This document shows positions 46,852 through 56,973 of a DNA stretch of 64,000 nt, piece by piece. The notes below the pieces were generated by a model that worked only from the letters and a program-made list of their open reading frames with translations, was not told where the DNA came from and did no database searches. The DNA comes from Sphingomonas sp. IBVSS2. GTDB lineage: Bacteria; Pseudomonadota; Alphaproteobacteria; Sphingomonadales; Sphingomonadaceae. Every line of letters begins with the position of its first letter. Within the stretch, counting starts at the first letter, position 1. Made by a program: the position numbers and the translations under genes. The stretch lies in NCBI RefSeq assembly GCF_002127225.1, contig NZ_NFUR01000002.1:558001-622000 (forward strand), in the 5' to 3' direction.

Positions 46852-48277
46852 ACCGCATCAGCGCGAGATAGACCAGCAGCGCGACGATCAGGCCGGTGAA
46901 CCAGGCCCAGGTGTAGATCGCCATCCACACCGGCCCGGCGGCGAAGGCCCCGGGCGCGGCGGTGGCGAGGAAGCCGGGCAGGTTGGGCAGCACGCCCGCC
47001 GCGAAGGCGATCAGTGCCGCCGGGTTCCAGCCGCGGCGATAGGCATAGGCGCCGTCCGCGCGATAGAGGTCGTCGACCTGCAATCGCGTGCGGCGGATCA
47101 GCCAGTAATCGGCGATCAGGATGCCGGCGATCGGCCCGAGCAGCGCCGAATAGCCGGCGAGCCAGACGAAGATATAGCCGCCGGTCGACGCGAGCAGCTT
47201 CCACGGCATCATCAGGATCGCGATCGCCGCGGTGATCATGCCGCCGGTCCGATAGCTGATCCGCGCCGGCCAGAGCGAGGAGAAGTCATAGGAAGCGGAG
47301 ACGAGGTTCGCCGCGATGTTGCACGAGATGGTGTCGATGCTGATCACGATCAGCCCGAGCAGCACCAGCGGCCCCTCGAACCGGCCGGAAAGCGCGACCG
47401 GATCCCAGATCGCCTCGCCATAGATCACCACGGTGGCGCTGGTGGTGATCACGCTGGCGAGCGCGATCAGCCCCATCATCGGCGGCAGGCCGAGCGACTG
47501 GCCGATCAGCTGGTCGCGCTGCGAGCGGGCGAAGCGCGTGAAGTCGGGGATGTTGAGCGCGAGCGTCGCCCAATAGCCGATCATCGCGGTGAGCGCGGGC
47601 CAGAACACGGTCCAGAACTGCCCGGCCTTCGCCCCGCCCTGCACGAAGGCGGAAGGGGCGTGGAAGATGGGGCCGAGCCCGCCCGCCGCCTGCACCGCCC
47701 ACCAGACCAGCGCGATGCAGACCAGGATCTTCGCAGGCGCGGTCCAGGTCTCCAGCCGGCGGATGGTGAGCAGCCCCTTGCGCACGAAGAAGAGCTGGAG
47801 CGACCAGAAGAGGAGGAAGGCGATCAGCTGCCCGATCCCGATGCCGAGCAGGGGAAGCGGGGCGCCGCGCAGATCGGCGCGGACCAGCACGCCGGACAGG
47901 GTGAGCAGCGCCTCGCCGCCGATCCAGGTCTGGATGCCATACCATCCGCAGGCGACCAGCGCCCGGGCCAGGGCAGGCAGCCGTGCTCCGGTGGTGCCGA
48001 ACGCGGCGCGGACGAGCACCGCATAGGGGATGCCGTGCCGGGCGCCGGCATGGCCGATCAGCAGCATCGGCACCAGGACGATGACGTTGCCCAGCAACAC
48101 CGTGAGCGCGGCCTGGCCGGCGGACATGCCCTGTTCGACCAGCCCCGCGGCGAGCATCCAGGCGGGCACCGCGACGATCATGCCGATCCACAGCGCGGCA
48201 TAATGATACCATGCCCAGCTGCGTTGCCCGGGCCCGGTCGGCGCGAGATCGGTGTTCCAGAGCGCTTCGTCCGCCAT
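46820..48277 (-). CDS. NCS1-family nucleobase/allantoin/thiamine permease
   Basis: A 485-residue transporter with about twelve helices. Typical NCS1 sequences are the N-terminal WNTDLAPTG, the segment GARHGIPYAVLVRAAFGTTG, WIGGEALL in helix 3, LNIPDFTRFARSQRDQLIGQ and GIAxD-like AGILIADYWLIRR near the end. Members import uracil, cytosine, hydantoin, allantoin or thiamine with sodium or protons. Which one cannot be told here, because no catabolic gene is adjacent. ATG at 48277 follows GGGGGGA. It overlaps the convergent membrane gene by 32 bases and diverges from the next gene. Confidence 0.92.
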   Translation of the reverse strand: MADEALWNTDLAPTGPGQRSWAWYHYAALWIGMIVAVPAWMLAAGLVEQGMSAGQAALTVLLGNVIVLVPMLLIGHAGARHGIPYAVLVRAAFGTTGARLPALARALVACGWYGIQTWIGGEALLTLSGVLVRADLRGAPLPLLGIGIGQLIAFLLFWSLQLFFVRKGLLTIRRLETWTAPAKILVCIALVWWAVQAAGGLGPIFHAPSAFVQGGAKAGQFWTVFWPALTAMIGYWATLALNIPDFTRFARSQRDQLIGQSLGLPPMMGLIALASVITTSATVVIYGEAIWDPVALSGRFEGPLVLLGLIVISIDTISCNIAANLVSASYDFSSLWPARISYRTGGMITAAIAILMMPWKLLASTGGYIFVWLAGYSALLGPIAGILIADYWLIRRTRLQVDDLYRADGAYAYRRGWNPAALIAFAAGVLPNLPGFLATAAPGAFAAGPVWMAIYTWAWFTGLIVALLVYLALMRFSPRSAAPAA

Positions 48278-48411
48278 GCTTCCCCCCAAGATGCCGGCCC
48301 AACGGGCTGGAATGTCGCGCGAAGTTCGCTGCGCTGCAAGGTCGACTTTTGTTGACGCGACTCAAGATGAGGCGCACCCTAGGTGTATTGGCCGGATAGA
48401 GGAGTGTTCCT

Positions 48412-49035
48412 ATGTCTGATGCTGCTATCCTCGCGGACGAAGATCCCCGCGAGTATCATTCGTCGTTCAATCTTGCCCTCGATTCCGCCGCGGGCACGGC
48501 ATTCAAGTGGCTTATCCTTGGCCACCTGTTCTTCATCGCCGGGTTGTGCGTGCTGACCCTGGCGAATGTCGCCAACGCGGCCGTGTGGCTCACACCCTTG
48601 CTCACCTTGCCCCTGGTCTGGGCCGGGCGGGGCCACAAGCTGGCGATGAAGGTCGTCGTGCTGATCATCGGCCTCACCTTCGCGCACTGGGCGGGCGCCC
48701 AGCTGGCGAACCAGGTCAACGCATCCACTGATCCGATGCGGTTCGGCCTGATCGGCGGCGGCGTGGGGGCGGGCCTCGCCTTGCTGTTCGTGCTGGGCAG
48801 CGGGCTTGGCCGTCGCGGGATCGCGACGGTGATCTTCGCCGTGTTCGGCACGGCGCTGCTGGCGGGCCTCGGCGCGCTGGTCGTCTATCTCTACATGACG
48901 ACCGGTTCGACCAGCGAGACCTTCCCGGGCAACTGGGTCCAGCTGCTCAAGATCTACACGCCCTGGCAGATCGGTTTCGGCTTCGTGCTCGCCAAGGTGC
49001 TGCGGCCGGACGGCGCGGTGATCGAAGCGGAATAG
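48412..49035 (+). CDS. Membrane protein of unknown function
   Basis: A 207-residue protein with an acidic N-terminus (MSDAAILADEDPREYHSSFN) and about five hydrophobic helices, for example WLILGHLFFIAGLCVLTLAN, LAMKVVVLIIGLTFAHWAGA and GLIGGGVGAGLALLFVLGSG. A good ribosome site (GAGGAG, seven bases before ATG) supports the start. No family is recognised. TTGACG at 48352-48357 may be its -35. A GC hairpin follows. Confidence 0.7.
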   Translation: MSDAAILADEDPREYHSSFNLALDSAAGTAFKWLILGHLFFIAGLCVLTLANVANAAVWLTPLLTLPLVWAGRGHKLAMKVVVLIIGLTFAHWAGAQLANQVNASTDPMRFGLIGGGVGAGLALLFVLGSGLGRRGIATVIFAVFGTALLAGLGALVVYLYMTTGSTSETFPGNWVQLLKIYTPWQIGFGFVLAKVLRPDGAVIEAE

Positions 49036-49040
49036 GGCTG

Positions 49041-49066
49041 CGTGCCGGGGATTGACCCCCGGCACG
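49041..49066. terminator. Hairpin between convergent genes
   Basis: A perfect 10-bp stem CGTGCCGGGG / CCCCGGCACG around ATTGAC, right between two convergent stop codons. It has no T-tract, so terminator function is uncertain. Confidence 0.55.
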
Positions 49067-49067
49067 T

Positions 49068-49673
49068 CTAGACCAGCCCCGGCACGAAGCGCTTCACGCG
49101 CGCGGCATAGGCGTCATAGGCGGCGCCGAACTGCGCGCGGAGGAGCTTCTCCTCGCGGCGGACGCGCATCCAGGTGCCGATCCAGTAGAGCGGAATCCCC
49201 AGGATCAGCCCGCGCCAATGGCCGAGCGCGAGCGCCATCACGAGTATCCAGACGAACAGCGCGACATAGATCGGATTGCGGACCACCGCGAAGGGGCCCC
49301 AGGTGACGAGCTGATGGTCTTCGCGCGTGCGCGCGACGATCGCCCAGTTCCGCCCCATGGCGCGTGAAGAGGCGACGAACAGCGCGATCACCCCGGCCAT
49401 CAGCACCAGGACGGCGGCAAATTGGCCGATCGCGGCCAGGTCCGGTGCGCCCAGGACCAGCTCGAGCGGGCCGAATCCCACCGCAAGGAACCCGAGCGCC
49501 TGCACGGCGACGCCGATCATCGAGCCCGAATCGCGCTTGCTGGTCACTTCGGTGCCTGCCGCGCCGCGCCTGCCCTTGGCGGCGAGCAGCACTGCGACCC
49601 AGACGAACATGCTGCCGCAAAGCGCGGCGACCGCGTAGACGCTGGTGGGTTCGGGATGGACGAGCGCGATCAT
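49068..49673 (-). CDS. Isoprenylcysteine carboxyl methyltransferase (ICMT)-like membrane protein
   Basis: A 201-residue protein with four to five helices. The conserved C-terminal part is VTWGPFAVVRNPIYVALFVW, then WIGTWMRVRREEKLLRAQFG and YDAYAARVKRFVPGL, as in ICMT/PEMT-type membrane methyltransferases, which use S-adenosylmethionine on a lipid or terminal group. In bacteria the substrate is generally unknown. The ATG at 49673 has an excellent GGAGG five bases upstream. It follows the M1 peptidase gene by two bases and is thus in the same operon. Confidence 0.85.
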   Translation of the reverse strand: MIALVHPEPTSVYAVAALCGSMFVWVAVLLAAKGRRGAAGTEVTSKRDSGSMIGVAVQALGFLAVGFGPLELVLGAPDLAAIGQFAAVLVLMAGVIALFVASSRAMGRNWAIVARTREDHQLVTWGPFAVVRNPIYVALFVWILVMALALGHWRGLILGIPLYWIGTWMRVRREEKLLRAQFGAAYDAYAARVKRFVPGLV

Positions 49674-49675
49674 GA

Positions 49676-51388
49676 TCACCTCCGATAGGCATTGGCCTGA
49701 TAGGCCTCGACGGCAGCGGAATATCTGAGGATCCGCGCATTCGGATCGACGACGACATGCGCGTCGGCCGGCACGTTCAGCGTCGCGGTGCCGCCCGGCA
49801 TCTCGACCATGCGCACCTTGCCGTCGACCGAGACTTCCACCGGCAGCGGGAAGGGCTTGTCGTTCGCCACCTTCCAGCGCAGCGTCAGCGTGTCGCCCTG
49901 GCGTGCCTCGACCAGCTCGGGCAGCGGCGCCTGGTAGAGATAGACGTCGAAGAACCACTGCATGTCGCGGCCGGTCACGTCGTCCACGATCTTGATGAAG
50001 TCCGGCGTGGTGGCGAAGCGCGGGGTGAAATTGCCCGGCCTGGGATCGGGGCGGCCATAGACCAGCCGGCGCGTCGCATCGAAGAACCTGTCGTCGCCGA
50101 TCAGGTTGCGCAGCGTGTGGAGGATCCAGGCGCCCTTGACGTAGATGTCCTGGCCCGGCCCGCCATTCGCTTCCTCATACACCTGCTCCTCGGTGCGGAT
50201 CTTGCCGGAGACGATCGGCGCATGGTTGGTGATCTGGAGGCGGAACTCGTCCATCATCACCGCATAGCGCGCCTCTCCCTCGCGCCAGCGGCCGTAGAGC
50301 GGCTGCATGTACTGCGCGAAGCCTTCGTGCAGCCAGTAATCGTCCCAATTGCCGGCGGACATCTGGTTGCCGAACCATTCATGGCCCAGTTCGTGCTGGA
50401 AGATCTCGTCGAAGCCCGAGGGATATTGCCTGTAGTTGTTGCCATAGGCGTTGATCGTCTGGTGCTCCATGCCGAGATGCGGAGTCTCGGCCACGCCCAT
50501 CTTCTCGTCGCCCCAGGGATAGGGCCCGATCGCCCGCTCGTAGAAATCGAGCGCGGGGGCGAATTCGGCGAACAGCGTCTTCGCCTTCTCGTCGCGGCCC
50601 GGAATGTACCAATATTCCATCGGGATCACGTTGCCGAAGCGGCTCTTATAGTCGGCCTGGATCAGCTTGTAGGGAGCGATCTGCAGCGTCACCGAATAGG
50701 GATTGGGGCTGCGCGCGCGCCAATGCCAGGTCGAGCGGCCGTCGGGCAGCGTGTCGGTGCCGATCAGCTTGCCGTTGCCCGCGACCTTCAGGTCCCTGGG
50801 TACGGTGACGTGCAGGTCGACCAGATCCGGCTCGCCCCTGGGGAAGTCGAGGCAGGGCCAGAACAGGTCGCAGCCATAGCCTTCGGCGGTGCTGGCGATC
50901 CAGGGCTGGCGATCCGGCCCCGGCGTCCTGGCCCAGACCATGCCGTCGTCCCAGGGCGGGCGGACCGCGACGTGCGGCGTGCCGCCATAGCTGATCTTCA
51001 CCACCGCCTTGCCGCCGGCCGCGAGCGGGCGGGGCAGGGTGACCGTCAGCCGGCCCTCGGGGTTCGACCAGTCGGCCGGCGCAAGGGCCTTGCCGTCGAC
51101 GCTGATCGCGGTGACCGGCAGGTTGCGGTCGAGATCGATCTGGAGCGCCTTCTGCGCGATCGCGCTGGTGATGGTCAGCGTCGCGATGCCGGCGATGCGC
51201 TGCGTCGCCGGGAACACCTCGATCGCGAGGTCGGCATGGTCGAGGTGCAGCGCGGCGCGTTCGGGGCTGATCGGGCCGCCCGATTCCTGCGTCGTGGGGG
51301 TGAGCGGCGGCTCGCCGGGCTTGACCTGGGCCTGGGCCGGCGTGGCCGCGAGAGCGAGTGCGGAGACGGCGAGGAGATAGGAGTGCAT
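49676..51388 (-). CDS. Exported M1-family metallopeptidase (second of a tandem pair)
   Basis: A 570-residue precursor. The signal peptide MHSYLLAVSALALAATPAQA is followed by QVKPGEPPLT. The zinc motif HELGHEW and the downstream Glu in HEGFAQY are intact (about residues 333-360). The substrate-binding GAMEN-type motif is GMEHQ here, as in its tandem partner. A catalytic Tyr region follows. An excellent ribosome site (AAGGAGG, five bases before the ATG). It is probably a periplasmic aminopeptidase acting on peptides. It begins ten bases after its paralogue's stop and is followed two bases later by the ICMT-like gene. Confidence 0.94.
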   Translation of the reverse strand: MHSYLLAVSALALAATPAQAQVKPGEPPLTPTTQESGGPISPERAALHLDHADLAIEVFPATQRIAGIATLTITSAIAQKALQIDLDRNLPVTAISVDGKALAPADWSNPEGRLTVTLPRPLAAGGKAVVKISYGGTPHVAVRPPWDDGMVWARTPGPDRQPWIASTAEGYGCDLFWPCLDFPRGEPDLVDLHVTVPRDLKVAGNGKLIGTDTLPDGRSTWHWRARSPNPYSVTLQIAPYKLIQADYKSRFGNVIPMEYWYIPGRDEKAKTLFAEFAPALDFYERAIGPYPWGDEKMGVAETPHLGMEHQTINAYGNNYRQYPSGFDEIFQHELGHEWFGNQMSAGNWDDYWLHEGFAQYMQPLYGRWREGEARYAVMMDEFRLQITNHAPIVSGKIRTEEQVYEEANGGPGQDIYVKGAWILHTLRNLIGDDRFFDATRRLVYGRPDPRPGNFTPRFATTPDFIKIVDDVTGRDMQWFFDVYLYQAPLPELVEARQGDTLTLRWKVANDKPFPLPVEVSVDGKVRMVEMPGGTATLNVPADAHVVVDPNARILRYSAAVEAYQANAYRR

Positions 51389-51398
51389 CGGAACCTCC

Positions 51399-53117
51399 TT
51401 AGCGCGATGCCTGGGCCGCGCGCCACGCCTGGAACGCGTCGATATCGGCAGAGCGCTTCAGGATCTTCGACCAGGGATCGACGACGTAATGCGCACCCGC
51501 CGGCAGGTCGATCGTGTCGCTGCCGCCCGTCATCGCCAGCGTGACCAGCCGGTCGTCCACCTGCACTTCCACCGGCATGGGGAAGGGCCTGTCGCCTGGC
51601 GCCTTCCACCTGAGCGTCAGCCGATCGCCCTTCTGTTCGGTCAGCAGCTCGGGCAGTGCGGCCTGGTAGAGATAGACGTCGAAGAACCATTGCAGCTTGC
51701 GGCCGGAAGTCTGCTCCATGAAGGCGATGAACTCGGGCGTGCTTCGGTAGAGCGGCTTGAAATTGCCGGGCCTGGGATCCGCGCGGCCATAGATCGCCAG
51801 CCGCAGGCCGTCGAAAAAGGCCTTGTCGCCGATCAGGTTGCGCAGCGTGTGCAGCGTCCAGCTGCCCTTGGTGTAGATGTCGCCGCCGCGCCCGTTCCTG
51901 TCCTCATAGACGTCCTCGGCCGATTGCGGCTTGCCGGTGACGATCGGCGACCTGGCGCGGATGCGCGGGCGCTCCTCCAGCATCATCGCGGTATAGGTGC
52001 CCTTGCCGCCGCGCCATTCGCCGTAGAGCGGCTGCATATAGGTGCCGGTGCCCTCGTGCAGCCAGAAATCGTCCCAGTTGCCCGCGGTCAGCTGGTTGGC
52101 GAACCATTCATGGGCGAATTCGTGCTGGAACAGGTCGTCATAGCCCCACACGGTCTTGGCGTATTTGTTGCCATAGGCGTTGACCGTCATGTGCTCCATG
52201 CCCTTGTGCGGCGTCTCGACCACGCCGAGCTTCTGGTCGCCGAACGGATAGGGGCCGATCATGGTCTCGAAAAAGTCGAGCGTCGGGGCGAATTCCGCGA
52301 ACAGGCCCCTGGCCTGCGCCTCCTCGCCGGGCAGGTACCAATAGAACATCGGGATGGTGTTGCCGAAGCGGCTCTTATAGTCGCCCGAGATCACCTCATA
52401 GGGCCCGACATTGAGCGCGATGCCGTAGAGCGTCGGATCGGTGACGTGCCAGTTCCAGGTCGAGCGGCCGTCGGCCAGCGTGTCGGTGCCCTTGAGCACG
52501 CCGTTCGAGATCGCCTTCAGGCCCTTGGGCACGGTGATGTGCAGGTCGACATAGTCGGGTTCGTAGGTGGGATAGTCGATGCACGGCCAGAACAGGTCGC
52601 AGCCCTCCATCTGCACCGCGGTGGCGACCCAGGGCTGGCCCTGCGGCGTCTTCGCCCAGACGAAGCCGCCGTCCCAGGGCGCGCGCACGGCCGTGTGCGG
52701 CGTGCCGCCATAGGTGATCGCGGCAGTCACCGTCCCGCCGGCGCGCACCGTCTTGCCGAGCTGGACGGTCATGCGGCCTTCGGGATTGCTCCAGGCCCCG
52801 GACCGGAGCGGCTTGCCGTCGATCGCGATCGCGGTGACGGGCAGGTTCCGGTCGAGGTCGATCACCAGCGTCTTGATGGGCGCGGTGGCGACGAAGCGCA
52901 GCGTGCCCACGCCCTTGATCGACTGGCTGTCGGGCAGCACTTCGATCCTGAGGTCGGCGCTCTGGAAGCGCACCAGCTTCTGCACCGGATCAAGCGGGCC
53001 GCCCGAGCTGCTCGTCTGCGCGGTCAGCGGCGGTTCGCCCGGCCTGATCGTCTGCGCGGCGGCGGGAGCCGTGGCGAGCGCCAGGGCCGAAGCGGCGAGG
53101 AACGGGGACGTGCGGAT
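51399..53117 (-). CDS. Exported M1-family metallopeptidase (first of a tandem pair), apparent ATC start
   Basis: A protein of about 572 residues, paralogous to the next gene along its whole length, including the mature N-terminus (RPGEPPLTAQTSSSGGP versus KPGEPPLTPTTQESGGP). Zinc motif HEFAHEW, then HEGTGTYMQ, and GMEHM in place of GAMEN. The signal peptide reads RTSPFLAASALALATAPAAA. An ideal ribosome site AAGGAGG lies five bases before an ATC codon at 53117, exactly where an ATG is expected, and no ATG, GTG or TTG lies near. The next in-frame starts are about 50 codons upstream. ATC initiation, a mutation or a sequencing error are the options. Confidence 0.85.
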   Translation of the reverse strand: MRTSPFLAASALALATAPAAAQTIRPGEPPLTAQTSSSGGPLDPVQKLVRFQSADLRIEVLPDSQSIKGVGTLRFVATAPIKTLVIDLDRNLPVTAIAIDGKPLRSGAWSNPEGRMTVQLGKTVRAGGTVTAAITYGGTPHTAVRAPWDGGFVWAKTPQGQPWVATAVQMEGCDLFWPCIDYPTYEPDYVDLHITVPKGLKAISNGVLKGTDTLADGRSTWNWHVTDPTLYGIALNVGPYEVISGDYKSRFGNTIPMFYWYLPGEEAQARGLFAEFAPTLDFFETMIGPYPFGDQKLGVVETPHKGMEHMTVNAYGNKYAKTVWGYDDLFQHEFAHEWFANQLTAGNWDDFWLHEGTGTYMQPLYGEWRGGKGTYTAMMLEERPRIRARSPIVTGKPQSAEDVYEDRNGRGGDIYTKGSWTLHTLRNLIGDKAFFDGLRLAIYGRADPRPGNFKPLYRSTPEFIAFMEQTSGRKLQWFFDVYLYQAALPELLTEQKGDRLTLRWKAPGDRPFPMPVEVQVDDRLVTLAMTGGSDTIDLPAGAHYVVDPWSKILKRSADIDAFQAWRAAQASR

Positions 53118-53285
53118 GCGGGCCTCCTTCAGGCGGTGAGCGCGCCGGGCGCGATGCGGAATTGAACCGGCCTTGGGGCGCGGCGGCAAGGGAAATCCGT
53201 GGCGCGGCAAACCGATGCGGTCGCAAAAAACCTTGTCCGTGCCGCATTGGGAAGCAACACTCCACAACCTAACCGCGTTCGGCGA

Positions 53286-53315
53286 TTGATGCAGGCAGCC
53301 CGGCCCCCATATAAT
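53286..53315 (+). promoter_or_regulatory. lon promoter with overlapping sigma-70 and sigma-32 elements
   Basis: TTGATG (53286-53291) and a perfect TATAAT (53310-53315) are 18 bases apart. The bases before TATAAT read CCCCATATA from 53305, which matches the heat-shock sigma-32 -10 (CCCCATNTA), 13 bases after TTGATG. The ribosome site and start follow within 40 bases. Confidence 0.65.
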
Positions 53316-53351
53316 GGTGCTGAGGAGCCCTGTGCGGGCTCAGGAGTATCC

Positions 53352-55748
<2,397 letters not shown>

Positions 55749-55822
55749 TGGGCGGCCCGTGCTTAACGCGCCAGTCATCGTAACCTTTTCGTCATTTCGA
55801 GGGAAAAGCGGGCTGAATCGTT

Positions 55823-55851
55823 TTGACAGCGCGGGCGGGGGCGTGCTGACG
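55823..55851 (+). promoter_or_regulatory. Candidate promoter of the HU gene
   Basis: A perfect -35 TTGACA at 55823-55828 lies 94 bases before the HU start. The matching -10 (CTGACG at 55846) is poor, so only the -35 is convincing. Confidence 0.4.
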
Positions 55852-55916
55852 TGATCGCTCGGCCCGCCGCCGCGACTCGCGCATTTCTGCGTATTCATGA
55901 GGGGGAAAATCACGAA

Positions 55917-56189
55917 ATGAACAAGCAAGAGCTGATCGGTCAGGTCGCCGACACCTCCGGGCTGGGCAAGGGCGATGCGAGCAAGGCCGTGGAGGCTGTG
56001 TTCGATGCCATCCAGGCCGCGCTCAAGAAGGGCGACGAAGTTCGCCTGGTCGGCTTCGGCACCTTCTCGGTCAGCAAGCGCAAGGCATCGACGGGCCGCA
56101 ACCCGCGCACGCGCGAGCCGATGACCATCAAGGCGTCGAACCAGCCGAAGTTCAAGGCAGGCAAGGGCCTGAAGGACGCGGTGAACTAA
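55917..56189 (+). CDS. hup: HU-family DNA-binding protein
   Basis: A 90-residue nucleoid protein, the standard HU length. It starts MNKQELIGQVADTSGLGKGD. The beta-arm region is VRLVGFGTFSVSKRKASTGRNP (key tip residues RNPRT), and the end is NQPKFKAGKGLKDAVN. It bends and compacts DNA as a dimer. It lies 168 bases after lon and 98 bases before tRNA-Val, with which it may be co-transcribed. The ATG at 55917 has GAGGGG upstream; a longer frame begins earlier but lacks family similarity. Confidence 0.97.
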   Translation: MNKQELIGQVADTSGLGKGDASKAVEAVFDAIQAALKKGDEVRLVGFGTFSVSKRKASTGRNPRTREPMTIKASNQPKFKAGKGLKDAVN

Positions 56190-56287
56190 GCCGTATTTAA
56201 AGGGTCTTTGGGGCTGGACAGCAGGGGCTGCGCCGCCTAAAGGCCCGCTTCCCATTTCGGCCGCAAGGGTTTCAGGACCTGGCCAAT

Positions 56288-56362
56288 GGGCGCGTAGCTC
56301 AGTGGTAGAGCACACCCTTCACACGGGTGGGGTCGTAGGTTCAATCCCTACCGCGCCCACCA
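56288..56362 (+). tRNA. tRNA-Val (anticodon CAC)
   Basis: A 75-base tRNA with encoded CCA. The acceptor stem is GGGCGCG (56288-56294) with CGCGCCC (56352-56358), then A and CCA. The anticodon stem CACCC/GGGTG encloses TTCACAC, giving anticodon CAC, which reads GUG. The D-loop (AGCTCAGTGGTAGAGC) and T-loop (GGTTCAATCCC) are canonical. It lies downstream of hup, a position seen in other alphaproteobacteria. Confidence 0.97.
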
Positions 56363-56366
56363 TTTC

Positions 56367-56402
56367 AAAGGCCCGTCGGTCCCGGTGACCGGCGGGCCTT
56401 TT
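56367..56402 (+). terminator. Terminator of the hup/tRNA-Val unit
   Basis: A 15-bp stem (56367-56381 with 56387-56401, one wobble) with loop CCGGT, running into TTTT. It sits five bases after the tRNA CCA. Confidence 0.92.
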
Positions 56403-56489
56403 GGTTCGCCTCGGCCGAACGAGGACGAAGCCTGCATCATGGCTGCATTTGCGCGCGCCATTCCCTTTTCGGCCGGGAAGGGGGTGTCC

Positions 56490-56882
56490 ATGTTTCACCG
56501 TTTCGTCATGGTGGCTGCGCTGCTGGTGCCGCTGGCGGCCTGTTCCGATGGCTGCGGGAACCGGGTCGTCTCCAGGGTCGACGCGCCCGGCGGCGCCCGG
56601 AGCGCAGTGATGTTCCGGCGCGACTGCGGCGCGACCACGGGCTTCTCCACCCAGGTCTCGATCCTGCCCGCGGGCCAGGTGCCGGCGGGCAGGGGCAATG
56701 CCTTCATCGCGGATGCCGATCACGGCGCGGCGAGGCGGGGTGCCTGGGACGGCCCATGGGCCGAGATCCGATGGCTGCGCGCGGATCATCTCGAGGTCCG
56801 ATACGCACCCGGATCGCGCATCTTCCTGAAGCGTGAAACAGTGTCGGGCGTGCGGATCGGCTATCGCCCGGCGAACGAATGA
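56490..56882 (+). CDS. Small lipoprotein of unknown function
   Basis: A 130-residue precursor. The signal MFHRFVMVAALLVPLAAC has a good lipobox (LAAC), giving a lipidated Cys18. The mature part has further Cys (SDGCGNR and RRDCGATTG), so a disulfide is likely. Segments VSRVDAPGGARSAVMFRRDC and VSILPAGQ suggest a small beta-rich domain. The ATG at 56490 is the start because it gives the lipobox; the frame upstream continues but contains a tRNA-terminator region. Function is unknown. Confidence 0.75.
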   Translation: MFHRFVMVAALLVPLAACSDGCGNRVVSRVDAPGGARSAVMFRRDCGATTGFSTQVSILPAGQVPAGRGNAFIADADHGAARRGAWDGPWAEIRWLRADHLEVRYAPGSRIFLKRETVSGVRIGYRPANE

Positions 56883-56973
56883 TATGCGCTCGCGCAAGGA
56901 TATTGCGCGGCCGCCGGTGTCGTGACACACCATTCCCAGACGCGCCTAACGTCTCAATATCGGGGGACCTCCA

